Assembly: GCA_964409355.1 (NCBI GenBank)
Contig: CAYPDC010000106.1
Location: forward strand, 1-14,317
Reading direction: 5' to 3'
Length of the DNA: 14,317 nt
From: PCC-10605 sp964409355
Lineage (GTDB): Bacteria > Cyanobacteriota > Cyanobacteriia > Cyanobacteriales > Cyanobacteriaceae
The position numbers were made by a program, and so were the translations under genes. Under the pieces are notes generated by a model that saw nothing but the letters and a program-made list of their open reading frames with translations, was not told the DNA's origin and made no database searches. Shown one piece after another: positions 6,728 through 13,618 of this stretch (positions within the stretch are counted from its first letter, which is position 1; each line of letters starts with the position of its first letter).

Positions 6728-7066
6728 TTGGAAACCACTATAGAAAATCAACTAGAAACAACCATTGACGCTCGTTTTGTTCTTAAAGTAGTTTGGTTAG
6801 ATAAAAATGTCGCATTAGCGGTAGATTATGTTATCAGTAAAGGTATTAGTCCTTTAACCCCTTATTATTTCTGGCCTCGTACCGATGCTTGGCAAGAGTT
6901 GAAAGATGAATTAGATACTAAAACTTGGATTACAGAAACCGAAAAAATTGAATTACTCAACCAAGCAACGGAAGTAATTAATTTTTGGCAAGAAAATGCG
7001 AGAACAACTACTATGTTTCAAGCTCAAAGTAAATTCCCCGCAGTGGTCTTTTCTGGTACAAACTAA
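6728..7066 (+). CDS. ycf65: Ribosomal protein PSRP-3 / Ycf65
   Basis: This is the cyanobacterial form of plastid-specific ribosomal protein 3, a component of the 30S subunit in chloroplasts and cyanobacteria. The family signature runs through the middle of the 112-residue protein: VVWLDKNVALAVD (21-33), SPLTPYYFWPRTDAW (41-55), then EKIELLNQATEVINFWQE (72-89). The first 15 residues and the last 20 are variable, as is usual. The start is TTG with a GGAGG Shine-Dalgarno 5 nt upstream. The gene appears to be transcribed alone: a terminator-like palindrome lies upstream and 289 nt without a gene lie downstream. No clear promoter was found; TACAAT at 6666-6671 is a possible -10 without a matching -35. 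Confidence 0.9.
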   Translation: METTIENQLETTIDARFVLKVVWLDKNVALAVDYVISKGISPLTPYYFWPRTDAWQELKDELDTKTWITETEKIELLNQATEVINFWQENARTTTMFQAQSKFPAVVFSGTN

Positions 7067-7112
7067 GATGGCTCTCTTACTGCTCGTCGTGTAAATTATT
7101 GATTAGGAATAA

Positions 7113-7205
7113 GGTGTCAGGTTGCGGGTGGCAGGTATCAGGTTAAATAATAAATATTAATTTATAACAATTATTTTTTATTAATTTATCATAGCTACTG
7201 TAGGA
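7113..7205 (+). repeat. Degenerate intergenic repeat, copy 2
   Basis: The left part (7113-7142) is an imperfect tandem array of AGGT/TCAGG units. The right part (7183-7205) matches 4388-4410 at 21 of 23 positions. The region 7067-7355 otherwise shows no gene and no clear promoter. Confidence 0.5.
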
Positions 7206-7355
7206 ATTCTGTTAAATATAAGATATATTGATGAAAAACCATCATAAATTGATTATCTTCGATAATTTAGCAAATTCAATGGCTATACTTCCCATCCCCT
7301 CCACATCTTCCTATCTTGCCTTTAGTGTTTTTGCATCGAACTCAGGTAAAATAAT

Positions 7356-8207
7356 ATGACGGAAATTATCGCCTATTTAGGTCCAGAAGGTACATACTCA
7401 GAAGTCGCAACACTTTATTATTCCCAAATCCTGAAAAAAAAGCACAATCTTGATTCTCAATTAGTTCCTATTCCTAGCATTTCTCAAACGATACAGACTT
7501 TAGCACAAGGAAAGGCGGATATAGCCATTGTGCCAGTGGAAAATTCCATTGAAGGCACTGTTGCCATTACCCTTGATACTTTATGGCAATTAGAAGGATT
7601 ATATATTCGTAAAGGTTTAACCATACCCATCGTACATAATTTATTATCCCGTGGAACTTGTTTGCAGGGCATAAAAACCGTATATTCTCATCCTCAAGCC
7701 TTAGCACAATGTCAAAATTGGTTGGAGAAAAATCTACCTCAAGCTAGTTTGATCCCCACTAATTCTACCACAGAGGCTTTACATCACCTCAATCAAGAAC
7801 CAACGGCAGGAGCGATTTCTTCTTCTCGTGCTGCACAGTTATATAATTTACCCATTAAGGCAGAGAATATTAATGACTATCCTGATAATTGTACTCGTTT
7901 TTGGGTGGTCGATCGCATCGGCAAAACTAGAGGTAATTATATCTCATTAGCTTTTTCCTTTGAAGCGAATATCCCCGGGGTTTTAGTCAAACCCTTACAA
8001 ATTTTTGCTGATAAACGGATTAATTTAACTAAAATTGAATCTCGCCCTACAAAACGTAGCCTAGGAGAATACTTGTTTTTTATCGATTTACAGGGGGATA
8101 GCGAGGGAAAACCGATTCAAGAGGCTTTACAAGAATTAAAGAATGTCACGAAAACCGTGAAGATTTTTGGTAGTTATGACATTGAGGAATTAAGAATTAA
8201 ACATTAA
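7356..8207 (+). CDS. pheA: Prephenate dehydratase with ACT regulatory domain
   Basis: The enzyme converts prephenate to phenylpyruvate, the step committing flux to phenylalanine. The 283-residue protein is a monofunctional dehydratase without a chorismate mutase domain. Visible catalytic-domain motifs are YLGPEGTYSE (7-16), VPVENSIEGTV (59-69), SHPQALAQC (111-119) and the essential TRF (180-182). The ACT domain (about 195-275) contains GVLV (208-211), INLTKIESRP (222-231) and LGEYLFFID (236-244), the phenylalanine-binding region, so feedback inhibition by phenylalanine is expected. The ATG at 7356 gives the normal N-terminus; a weak AGG lies upstream. It is not in an operon with other aromatic genes, and trpD is about 4 kb away. 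Confidence 0.96.
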   Translation: MTEIIAYLGPEGTYSEVATLYYSQILKKKHNLDSQLVPIPSISQTIQTLAQGKADIAIVPVENSIEGTVAITLDTLWQLEGLYIRKGLTIPIVHNLLSRGTCLQGIKTVYSHPQALAQCQNWLEKNLPQASLIPTNSTTEALHHLNQEPTAGAISSSRAAQLYNLPIKAENINDYPDNCTRFWVVDRIGKTRGNYISLAFSFEANIPGVLVKPLQIFADKRINLTKIESRPTKRSLGEYLFFIDLQGDSEGKPIQEALQELKNVTKTVKIFGSYDIEELRIKH

Positions 8208-8223
8208 AAATTAATAGTTGATA

Positions 8224-8261
8224 ATTACTTATTACTCATTACTTATCACTCATTACTTATT
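8224..8261. repeat. 14-bp tandem repeat between pheA and the DUF1816 gene
   Basis: Two full units (8234-8247 and 8248-8261, ACTCATTACTTATY) and a partial one before them make 2.7 copies. The array runs into the stop codon of the minus-strand DUF1816 gene. Short arrays like this are common in cyanobacterial intergenic DNA. Confidence 0.75.
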
Positions 8262-8526
8262 AGTAAACAGAAGTAGCTAATTCAGCATAAGGCATATCTT
8301 CCTCAAAAACAGTTAAATTGTCAGGTTTGCAACGCCTAAAGCCGATATTAATATTCATAGCATTTTCCTCTTTTAAGTCTTCTATATAGCCTTGTATTAA
8401 AGAGTCAGCGTGTTTTTGGTTTAAAAAAGGTCCAAAATAATAAATACATTCAGGATTTTCTGTCGTAATTTCTAACCAACAGGCAAAACCAAAAAAATCT
8501 AAAATAGTAATTAGTTGCTCTTTCAT
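8260..8526 (-). CDS. DUF1816 domain protein
   Basis: This 88-residue protein matches what I know of the cyanobacterial DUF1816 family: an N-terminal WLEITTE-type segment (17-23), YYFGPF (29-34), a GYIEDLKEE helix (46-54), and RRCKPDNLTVFEED (64-77) near the end. The function is unknown; members are small soluble proteins found mostly in cyanobacteria. The start at 8526 is well supported by an excellent Shine-Dalgarno (AAGGAGGA on the minus strand, 8531-8538) 4 nt upstream, so it is probably well translated. It has its own candidate promoter and lies about 180 nt downstream of Ycf51 on the same strand. Confidence 0.85.
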   Translation of the reverse strand: MKEQLITILDFFGFACWLEITTENPECIYYFGPFLNQKHADSLIQGYIEDLKEENAMNINIGFRRCKPDNLTVFEEDMPYAELATSVY

Positions 8527-8634
8527 TAAATCCTCCTTGAATTATTAAGTAAATGGTATAGGGTATGATGCCTTATTTTTCCGAAGGAAGGAATTAGATT
8601 TCACAACTAACTAACCTATTGTACTTACCTATAT

Positions 8635-8663
8635 AAGATAATGTTTTCCGCTTTGATTGACAA
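8635..8663 (-). promoter_or_regulatory. Candidate promoter of the DUF1816 gene
   Basis: On the minus strand, TTGTCA (8658-8663) and TATCTT (8635-8640) are 17 bp apart. The start near 8628 would leave a leader of about 100 nt before the strong Shine-Dalgarno. Confidence 0.4.
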
Positions 8664-8706
8664 GGGGGAAATCTACCCAAAAAAATCCACGTTACCTGAG
8701 ATAAAA

Positions 8707-9225
8707 TTAGTTGATCAATGATTGTCGTTTCTTTAAACTATCTTGAAAAATAGCGATTTCTGGGTTATCATTTTCCCGCGTCACTAAAGAACGCCTAATT
8801 TGTCCTAGATATAAAGGATATGTAATATTTTCTTGATGAATTTGCACTCTTGCCCTAATGGTTAGTTTATCATCCCCATCGGTGGCAGTTCTACCATAAG
8901 AGAATAAATCGATCGCAGCTTGTTTTAAAGTCGCTTCTAATTCTTCTTCAGTAATATCCTCTTTCACCGCAATTACCGCCTGATTCGTGCCAGTATCATA
9001 AACCAGATTATATCTAACGGCATTGGGGATTTCTACTCGATCGAACAAACCAAGACTTAAGGCAAATAAACCCACCGTTAACACTGTCATAAATCCTGTC
9101 GCCCCAACGAAGCGAAAACGAAATCCCCATTGGAAAATAAAGCCTAAAATTGCTAAAACCAAAAATGCGATCGTGCCATATACCGACCATAAAGTATAAG
9201 TACCAAAATCTAAAGATAAATCCAT
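8707..9225 (-). CDS. ycf51: Ycf51 family membrane protein
   Basis: This 172-residue protein belongs to the Ycf51 (DUF2518) family, encoded in cyanobacteria and some algal plastids; its function is unknown. Two membrane helices are visible, at about 10-34 (LWSVYGTIAFLVLAILGFIF) and 38-60 (VGATGFMTVLTVGLFALSLG). They are followed by a soluble part with VRYNLVYDTGTNQAVI (70-85) and YPLYLGQIRRSLV (136-148), which I recognise as family features. It is likely anchored in the thylakoid or plasma membrane. The ATG at 9225 lies just before the first helix. The gene is divergent from sasA, with 130 nt between the starts. Confidence 0.85.
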   Translation of the reverse strand: MDLSLDFGTYTLWSVYGTIAFLVLAILGFIFQWGFRFRFVGATGFMTVLTVGLFALSLGLFDRVEIPNAVRYNLVYDTGTNQAVIAVKEDITEEELEATLKQAAIDLFSYGRTATDGDDKLTIRARVQIHQENITYPLYLGQIRRSLVTRENDNPEIAIFQDSLKKRQSLIN

Positions 9226-9279
9226 TTATTCTCTTAACGTTAAACACTTAAACACTGCCTTCCAATTCTACTGCAAAAT

Positions 9280-9295
9280 CTGACACTAATGTCAG
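9280..9295. promoter_or_regulatory. Dyad CTGACA-N4-TGTCAG, possible operator
   Basis: A perfect 6-bp dyad with a 4-nt spacer sits in the divergent region between ycf51 and sasA, 22 bp upstream of the candidate sasA -35. Its place suggests a transcription-factor site acting on one or both genes. The regulator is unknown. Confidence 0.35.
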
Positions 9296-9316
9296 TAAAT
9301 CTAATGTAAGATAGTA

Positions 9317-9346
9317 TTGACTGATATTTTATGTTTTATTAATAAT
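9317..9346 (+). promoter_or_regulatory. Candidate sasA promoter
   Basis: TTGACT (9317-9322) and AATAAT (9341-9346) are 18 bp apart, each 5/6. Transcription would start near 9353, almost on the TTG at 9356. If this promoter is the one used, one of the downstream ATG starts of sasA becomes more likely. Confidence 0.35.
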
Positions 9347-9355
9347 AGGACTTAA

Positions 9356-10573
9356 TTGACAAAAAAGACTATTATTACTGTCTCAGAAAAAGATACTTAT
9401 TCTACTATGACTTTATCAGAAACTATGGCGGAATTTTTTTCTTATAATTCGAACTTAAATCCAGAAAATTTACAGCTATTATTATTTGTTGATAATCGTC
9501 ATAGTTCTCGGAAAAATATAGAGCAAATAAAGGAATATTTGAAAGGTTTAAGTAAAGATTATAACTTTCATTTACAGGTATTAGAAATTAGTAAATATCC
9601 TCATTTAGTGGAGCATTTTAAATTAGTAGCTACTCCTGCTTTAGTCAAAGTAAATCCCCCACCACAACAAACTTTAGCGGGAACAAACCTAACAGCAAAG
9701 CTCAAAAAATATTGGTATAAGTGGCAAACTTCTTTACAAGAAAATAGAAATATTTTTCATGATTCCAATGAGCAGGATTCTTTGCTACAAACTTGTTTAC
9801 CATCCTCAGAATTAATTCGTTTAAGAGATGAAATTTTTGACTTAAAAAAAGAAGTGAATCAATTAAAACAGCAAATAGAATTTAAAGATCAAATGTTAGC
9901 AATGTTAGCTCATGACTTAAGAAGTCCTTTAACCGCAGCATCTATAGCCCTAGAAACCATTGAGCTAGTGCAGAATAAAAAAGATATAAAATCAGATCCT
10001 TCTCTATCCAAAAAATTATTTCAACAGGCAAAAAATCAGTTTTTAATTATGAATAAAATGATTAATGATTTACTTCAAGCATCTAAAGATATTTGTAGTA
10101 AATTGAACATTGTTCCAGTCAAAGTTAATCTTGTTAATATTACTGAAGAAATTATCAATAACTTACAAACTAAATTAACGGAAAAAAAACAATACATTAT
10201 CAAAGAAATTCCTCAAGATTTACCTCCAGTTTATGCCGATCCTAAATTGATTAGACAAGTTATTATTAATTTGTTGGAAAATGCCATTAAATATAGTCCG
10301 AAAAATCAACCGATAACTTTATCTATTATTCATAAAACTACTCAAAAAGTACAAATAAGTATTATTGATTTAGGTTCTGGGATTCCTGAAACAAAAAAAC
10401 AAAAGATTTTTGAAGGACATTTTCGTTTAAAAAGAGATAGAAAAGAAGATGGTTATGGTATTGGTTTAAGTCTATGTCGGCAAATTATTAATGCCCATTA
10501 TGGTCAAATTTGGGTTGACAACAACGGTAATCAGGGGAGTTGTTTTCGTTTTACTTTACCAGTTTATCGTTAG
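9356..10573 (+). CDS. sasA: Circadian clock output histidine kinase SasA
   Basis: SasA binds the clock ATPase KaiC through a KaiB-like N-terminal domain and then phosphorylates RpaA, which drives circadian transcription. The sensor domain is at about 39-125, with LQLLLFVDNR (39-48) and VATPALVKV (91-99). A linker coiled coil (152-180) leads to the H-box AHDLRSPLTA with phosphoacceptor H186. The ATPase domain follows with the N-box QVIINLLENAIKYSP (301-315), G1 DLGSGIP (338-344) and G2 GYGIGLSL (366-373). All catalytic parts are intact and there is no membrane segment. The start is unsure: TTG at 9356 has an AGGA 5 nt upstream but gives an extended N-terminus. ATG at 9407 or 9425 would give the 15-21 residues before the sensor domain that I expect in this family. 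Confidence 0.92.
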   Translation: MTKKTIITVSEKDTYSTMTLSETMAEFFSYNSNLNPENLQLLLFVDNRHSSRKNIEQIKEYLKGLSKDYNFHLQVLEISKYPHLVEHFKLVATPALVKVNPPPQQTLAGTNLTAKLKKYWYKWQTSLQENRNIFHDSNEQDSLLQTCLPSSELIRLRDEIFDLKKEVNQLKQQIEFKDQMLAMLAHDLRSPLTAASIALETIELVQNKKDIKSDPSLSKKLFQQAKNQFLIMNKMINDLLQASKDICSKLNIVPVKVNLVNITEEIINNLQTKLTEKKQYIIKEIPQDLPPVYADPKLIRQVIINLLENAIKYSPKNQPITLSIIHKTTQKVQISIIDLGSGIPETKKQKIFEGHFRLKRDRKEDGYGIGLSLCRQIINAHYGQIWVDNNGNQGSCFRFTLPVYR

Positions 10574-10586
10574 ATGCCTTCGTCTT

Positions 10587-12197
10587 TTAATCTATGGCTA
10601 AAAAATCAAAAGATCTATGATTATTCATAATCGAGAAATTATCATTAGATTTTTCCTCAGAAGAATAAGTTGTGTTATTCTCTCGTGAGACATTAATTAT
10701 ATCAGCAACCGCATGAGCGATATGAGATGAACTATCATTTTCCGAAAGGATAATATTTCCTTCTTTTTTCAGTAATAAAACCAATGATTTATGATTATAA
10801 ATAGCTGGAATAAAACTGGGATCAATAGTTAATATTGTTTCATAAGTTTCTATTGATTGTTTATAAAGCCCGATGTTTGCTTGTAAAATAGCTAAATTAT
10901 AATAAGCGTTTATATAATTCTTTTTAAGTTCAATGGCTTGTTGATAAGATGCGATCGCCTGTTTATAATTATTTAATTGTTGATAGATAATAGCTAAATT
11001 ATAATGAGCATTAGGCAGGTCTGGATTAATTTTTAATGCCTGTAAATAATTATCGATCGCACCATAATAATCCCCTAATTTATAACAGATAATTCCTCGA
11101 TTATAAAAAGTCTGAAAGAAACTTTGATTGATTTTTACAGCAACATTATAATCATCTAAAGCCTGTACAAAATTATCTAATTTATTGTGAACTAAAGCCC
11201 GATTAAAATAAGCAAAGAAATTAATACTATTAAGTTTTATTTCAGTATTATAACAATTTAAAGCTCGTTCATATTCTTCCATATCTTGATAAATTTGACC
11301 TAACCAATGATAACTAAAATAAGAATCACTATTTAAGTTAATAACCTGTAAAAAACAATCAATTGCTTTTCTTTTTTGCCCTAAACGATAGTAACATATT
11401 CCCTTGAGAAATAATAACTTATGAGGAGGTAAACTATCATCTTGCTCTGTATTAAGAATTTCTACAACTTGATTATATTCTCCTTTCTTTAAGGGAATAT
11501 TAACTGGGGATAATTTGTTGTTGTTGCTTATAACCTCAAAAGAAACAGCATTAGAATCAGGCGAAACAGTAAAATAATCGATAAAGCCACCGATATAAAG
11601 TAAATCTTGAATCTCCAAATTAAACTTTAAATTATTGTTATAATATACGTTCTTTTTGATAAGATCTTTTGTAATAAACCCTAATAATAAAAGGGGAAAA
11701 GTGTGCATATTTTGTGTTAGATCATGAGGGCAAAGAGAAAAAACAAAAACATCATGTTCATTAAATTCTTGGGTAGATAAAGTTAACACACTATTATTGA
11801 AATCTCCGTGACAAGCCTTTAATAAAATCCGAATATCATGATTATTTTTAAAATATAAATGATGTTGAGTAACAGTATAAGAATCAAAGTTGATATATTC
11901 AGGATTATTCGGGATAAAAGAGAATAAATGACCATAGCGAGAAGAAAAACTATACTCTACTAATTTGCCATAAAAAACAGTATTTAAAATTTGTTGACGA
12001 GGATAATCAAATTGATATTGGTGAATAATATCTTCCGCTTCTTGTATAGACTCTAGGGTAACTTTTTCAATAACATTTTGTTCGAGGATTACCAACTCCT
12101 TTGAAAAATAATGCTCCTCATCCAACAATGATTTCCCAACTTCTAAACGACGGCAAAAATCTAGTTGTTGTTGACGTAATAAAGTAAAAACATCCAT
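10587..12197 (-). CDS. TPR protein with an unassigned N-terminal region
   Basis: The C-terminal half of this 536-residue protein consists of six uninterrupted 34-residue tetratricopeptide repeats (259-292, 293-326, 327-360, 361-394, 395-428, 429-462) plus a capping helix. Each shows the usual small and aromatic pattern, for example YNLAIIYQQLNNYKQAI in repeat 5. TPRs act as protein-binding scaffolds. Residues 1-240 match no family I know: a helical start (1-80), then a mixed region with several His and Cys residues (HGHL-like segments, KACHGDF at 127-133, SLCPHDL at 154-160) and LLYIGGFIDYFTV (199-211). The tail after 480 is polar and likely disordered. No signal peptide or membrane helix is clear. 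It converges on sasA with only 13 nt between stops. No Shine-Dalgarno precedes the ATG. The function is unknown. Confidence 0.85.
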   Translation of the reverse strand: MDVFTLLRQQQLDFCRRLEVGKSLLDEEHYFSKELVILEQNVIEKVTLESIQEAEDIIHQYQFDYPRQQILNTVFYGKLVEYSFSSRYGHLFSFIPNNPEYINFDSYTVTQHHLYFKNNHDIRILLKACHGDFNNSVLTLSTQEFNEHDVFVFSLCPHDLTQNMHTFPLLLLGFITKDLIKKNVYYNNNLKFNLEIQDLLYIGGFIDYFTVSPDSNAVSFEVISNNNKLSPVNIPLKKGEYNQVVEILNTEQDDSLPPHKLLFLKGICYYRLGQKRKAIDCFLQVINLNSDSYFSYHWLGQIYQDMEEYERALNCYNTEIKLNSINFFAYFNRALVHNKLDNFVQALDDYNVAVKINQSFFQTFYNRGIICYKLGDYYGAIDNYLQALKINPDLPNAHYNLAIIYQQLNNYKQAIASYQQAIELKKNYINAYYNLAILQANIGLYKQSIETYETILTIDPSFIPAIYNHKSLVLLLKKEGNIILSENDSSSHIAHAVADIINVSRENNTTYSSEEKSNDNFSIMNNHRSFDFLAID

Positions 12198-12310
12198 TTC
12201 TATTTATTCTCAGTAATTGAACCGAGCTAACTTTATTTATAATTAAGTTTATCACTTATAATAGCAGGTAAGTTGGATATAAGTAACAAAAACCAATACA
12301 GAAAATCAAA

Positions 12311-12413
12311 GAAAAATAATAGTTGCTGAATTAGGGTGATAAGGGGAAGGGGTGATGACTACTTAAAAACGAGATTTATACCTTAAATCAGTAATACTGA
12401 AAAATAATAGTTG
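12311..12413. repeat. 15-bp direct repeats around an intergenic insert
   Basis: The same 15-mer (GAAAAATAATAGTTG) occurs at 12311-12325 and 12399-12413, bracketing 73 bp that contain copy A of the inverted repeat. This looks like a target-site duplication or a recombination footprint. The rest of 12198-12470 shows no gene. Confidence 0.7.
12343..12397 (-). repeat. Intergenic repeat family, copy A
   Basis: The reverse complement of these 55 bp aligns with 14176-14233 over nearly the full length, with a few substitutions and one 3-nt indel. The shared core ATCTCGTTTTTAAGT and the end GTCATCACCCCTTCCC are exact. A 6-bp hairpin GATTTA/TAAATC is present in this copy and degraded in the other. Confidence 0.85.
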
Positions 12414-12470
12414 ATGGAAAATAATCTCAATGGTAGGATATAGCCATAATAACCCATTACCAAAACATTA

Positions 12471-13505
12471 ATGGATAAAGACTGGTCTGAATTACTCAAA
12501 CAACTATTAGAAAAACAATCCCTCACTCAAACCCAAGCGGAAGATTTAATGAGAGGATGGTTAAAAGAAGAAATTTCTCCTACCCTTTCAGGGGCAATTC
12601 TAACCGCTATTCAGGCAAAAGGAGTATCTGCCGAAGAATTAGCAGGAATGGCAACAATTTTGCAAAATCAATCTCTACAATCAGAAAGAATCAGTTATTC
12701 AGAGGCAGTAATTGATACCTGTGGTACTGGTGGAGATGGGGCATCCACATTCAATATTTCTACCGCAGTGGCGTTTGTAGCCTGTGCGGCGGGGGTAAAA
12801 GTAGCAAAACACGGTAATAGATCCGCTTCGAGTAAAGTTGGCTCTGCGGATGTGTTAGAGTATTTGGGAATTCAGTTAAATGTTCCTGATTCCCTATCCA
12901 AAGAAGCCTTATCCGCCGTGGGAATAACCTTCTTGTTTGCCCCCGGTTGGCATCCAGCCATGAAATCTGTTGCCCCGATCCGCAAAGAGTTAAAGATTAG
13001 AACTATCTTTAATTTATTAGGTCCTTTAGTCAATCCTTTGTATCCTACAGGGCAAGTAATTGGAGTTTATGATTCTCAATTTATCAATCCCATGGCGGAG
13101 GCGCTAAAATTGTTGGGAGTAAAAAAAGCGATGGTTTTACATGGCAGAGAAAAATTGGATGAAGCTGGTTTAGGAGATATTACTGATTTAGCTGTGTTGC
13201 ATGACGATATTGTCACTGCTACAACGATTAATCCTCAAGAGTTAAATTTATCTCCTGAGCCTTTGTCGGCTTTAAAGGGCGGTAATGTGGAAGAAAATGC
13301 CCGAATTTTAACTAATGTCTTACAAGGCAAAGGCACAAAGGCACAAACAACCGTTGTCGCTTTAAATGCCTCTTTAGCTTTACAAGTAGCAGGAGTTATT
13401 CCGTTAGGGCAACATCTTCAGGGAATCAAAAAAAGTCTGGATATTATCGCTAGTGGTAAGGCTTGGGATAAACTGACAGAGTTAGTTAGTTTTTATCAGT
13501 TATAA
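12471..13505 (+). CDS. trpD: Anthranilate phosphoribosyltransferase
   Basis: This enzyme of tryptophan synthesis joins anthranilate to PRPP to give phosphoribosyl-anthranilate. The 344-residue protein is full length and not fused to a TrpG amidotransferase. The N-terminal helical domain (1-70) is followed by the PRPP and Mg-binding glycine loop DTCGTGGDG (82-90), the KHGNRSASSKVGSADVLE segment (113-130), the anthranilate-site stretch APGWHPAM (157-164), RTIFNLLGPLVNP (177-189) and the metal-binding D230-E231 in KLDEAG. The ATG at 12471 gives the expected N-terminus but lacks a clear Shine-Dalgarno. No other trp gene is nearby, as is usual in cyanobacteria where trp genes are scattered. An intergenic repeat copy ends about 70 nt upstream and may affect its promoter. 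Confidence 0.96.
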   Translation: MDKDWSELLKQLLEKQSLTQTQAEDLMRGWLKEEISPTLSGAILTAIQAKGVSAEELAGMATILQNQSLQSERISYSEAVIDTCGTGGDGASTFNISTAVAFVACAAGVKVAKHGNRSASSKVGSADVLEYLGIQLNVPDSLSKEALSAVGITFLFAPGWHPAMKSVAPIRKELKIRTIFNLLGPLVNPLYPTGQVIGVYDSQFINPMAEALKLLGVKKAMVLHGREKLDEAGLGDITDLAVLHDDIVTATTINPQELNLSPEPLSALKGGNVEENARILTNVLQGKGTKAQTTVVALNASLALQVAGVIPLGQHLQGIKKSLDIIASGKAWDKLTELVSFYQL

Positions 13506-13518
13506 GCCTTTATTCTCA

Positions 13519-13600
13519 TTGACACTCCCACCGAGAAACCTACGGTTGTGTCGGGGGATTCTAGCTTCACTCAGGACATTCCTGAGATGTGTAGCGGTAA
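13519..13600 (-). mobile_element. Orphan right-end-like remnant of an IS200/IS605-family tnpB element
   Basis: Read on the minus strand, the segment has a perfect hairpin (CTCAGGA/TCCTGAG, 13570-13586), then GAAGCTAGAATCCCCC, then a stem of 8 bp with one bulge (13526-13534 with 13551-13558), ending in GGGAGTGTCAA at 13519. This order and the ending match what I know of the right ends of cyanobacterial IS605/IS1341-type elements, where the 3' part of tnpB and its omega RNA lie. No tnpA or tnpB remains. Its two hairpins may now serve as a terminator between the convergent trpD and YbjN genes. Confidence 0.5.
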
Positions 13601-13618
13601 TCAACCCCCAATTATTAA

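Noticed and set aside
6555..6743. 62-residue plus-strand ORF before PSRP-3
   Set aside because: Its ATG lies inside the 6545-6565 hairpin, it overlaps the PSRP-3 start, and the product is low-complexity with no ribosome binding site.
7484..7672. 62-residue minus-strand ORF
   Set aside because: Antisense shadow of pheA.
8224..8261. CRISPR-like array
   Set aside because: The units are 14 bp, directly adjacent and without spacers, so it is a simple tandem repeat.
9014..9247. 77-residue minus-strand ORF
   Set aside because: Out-of-frame shadow of Ycf51, which has clear family features.
12434..12450. trpD promoter (TAGGAT or CATAAT as -10)
   Set aside because: Neither hexamer has a convincing -35 at the right distance.
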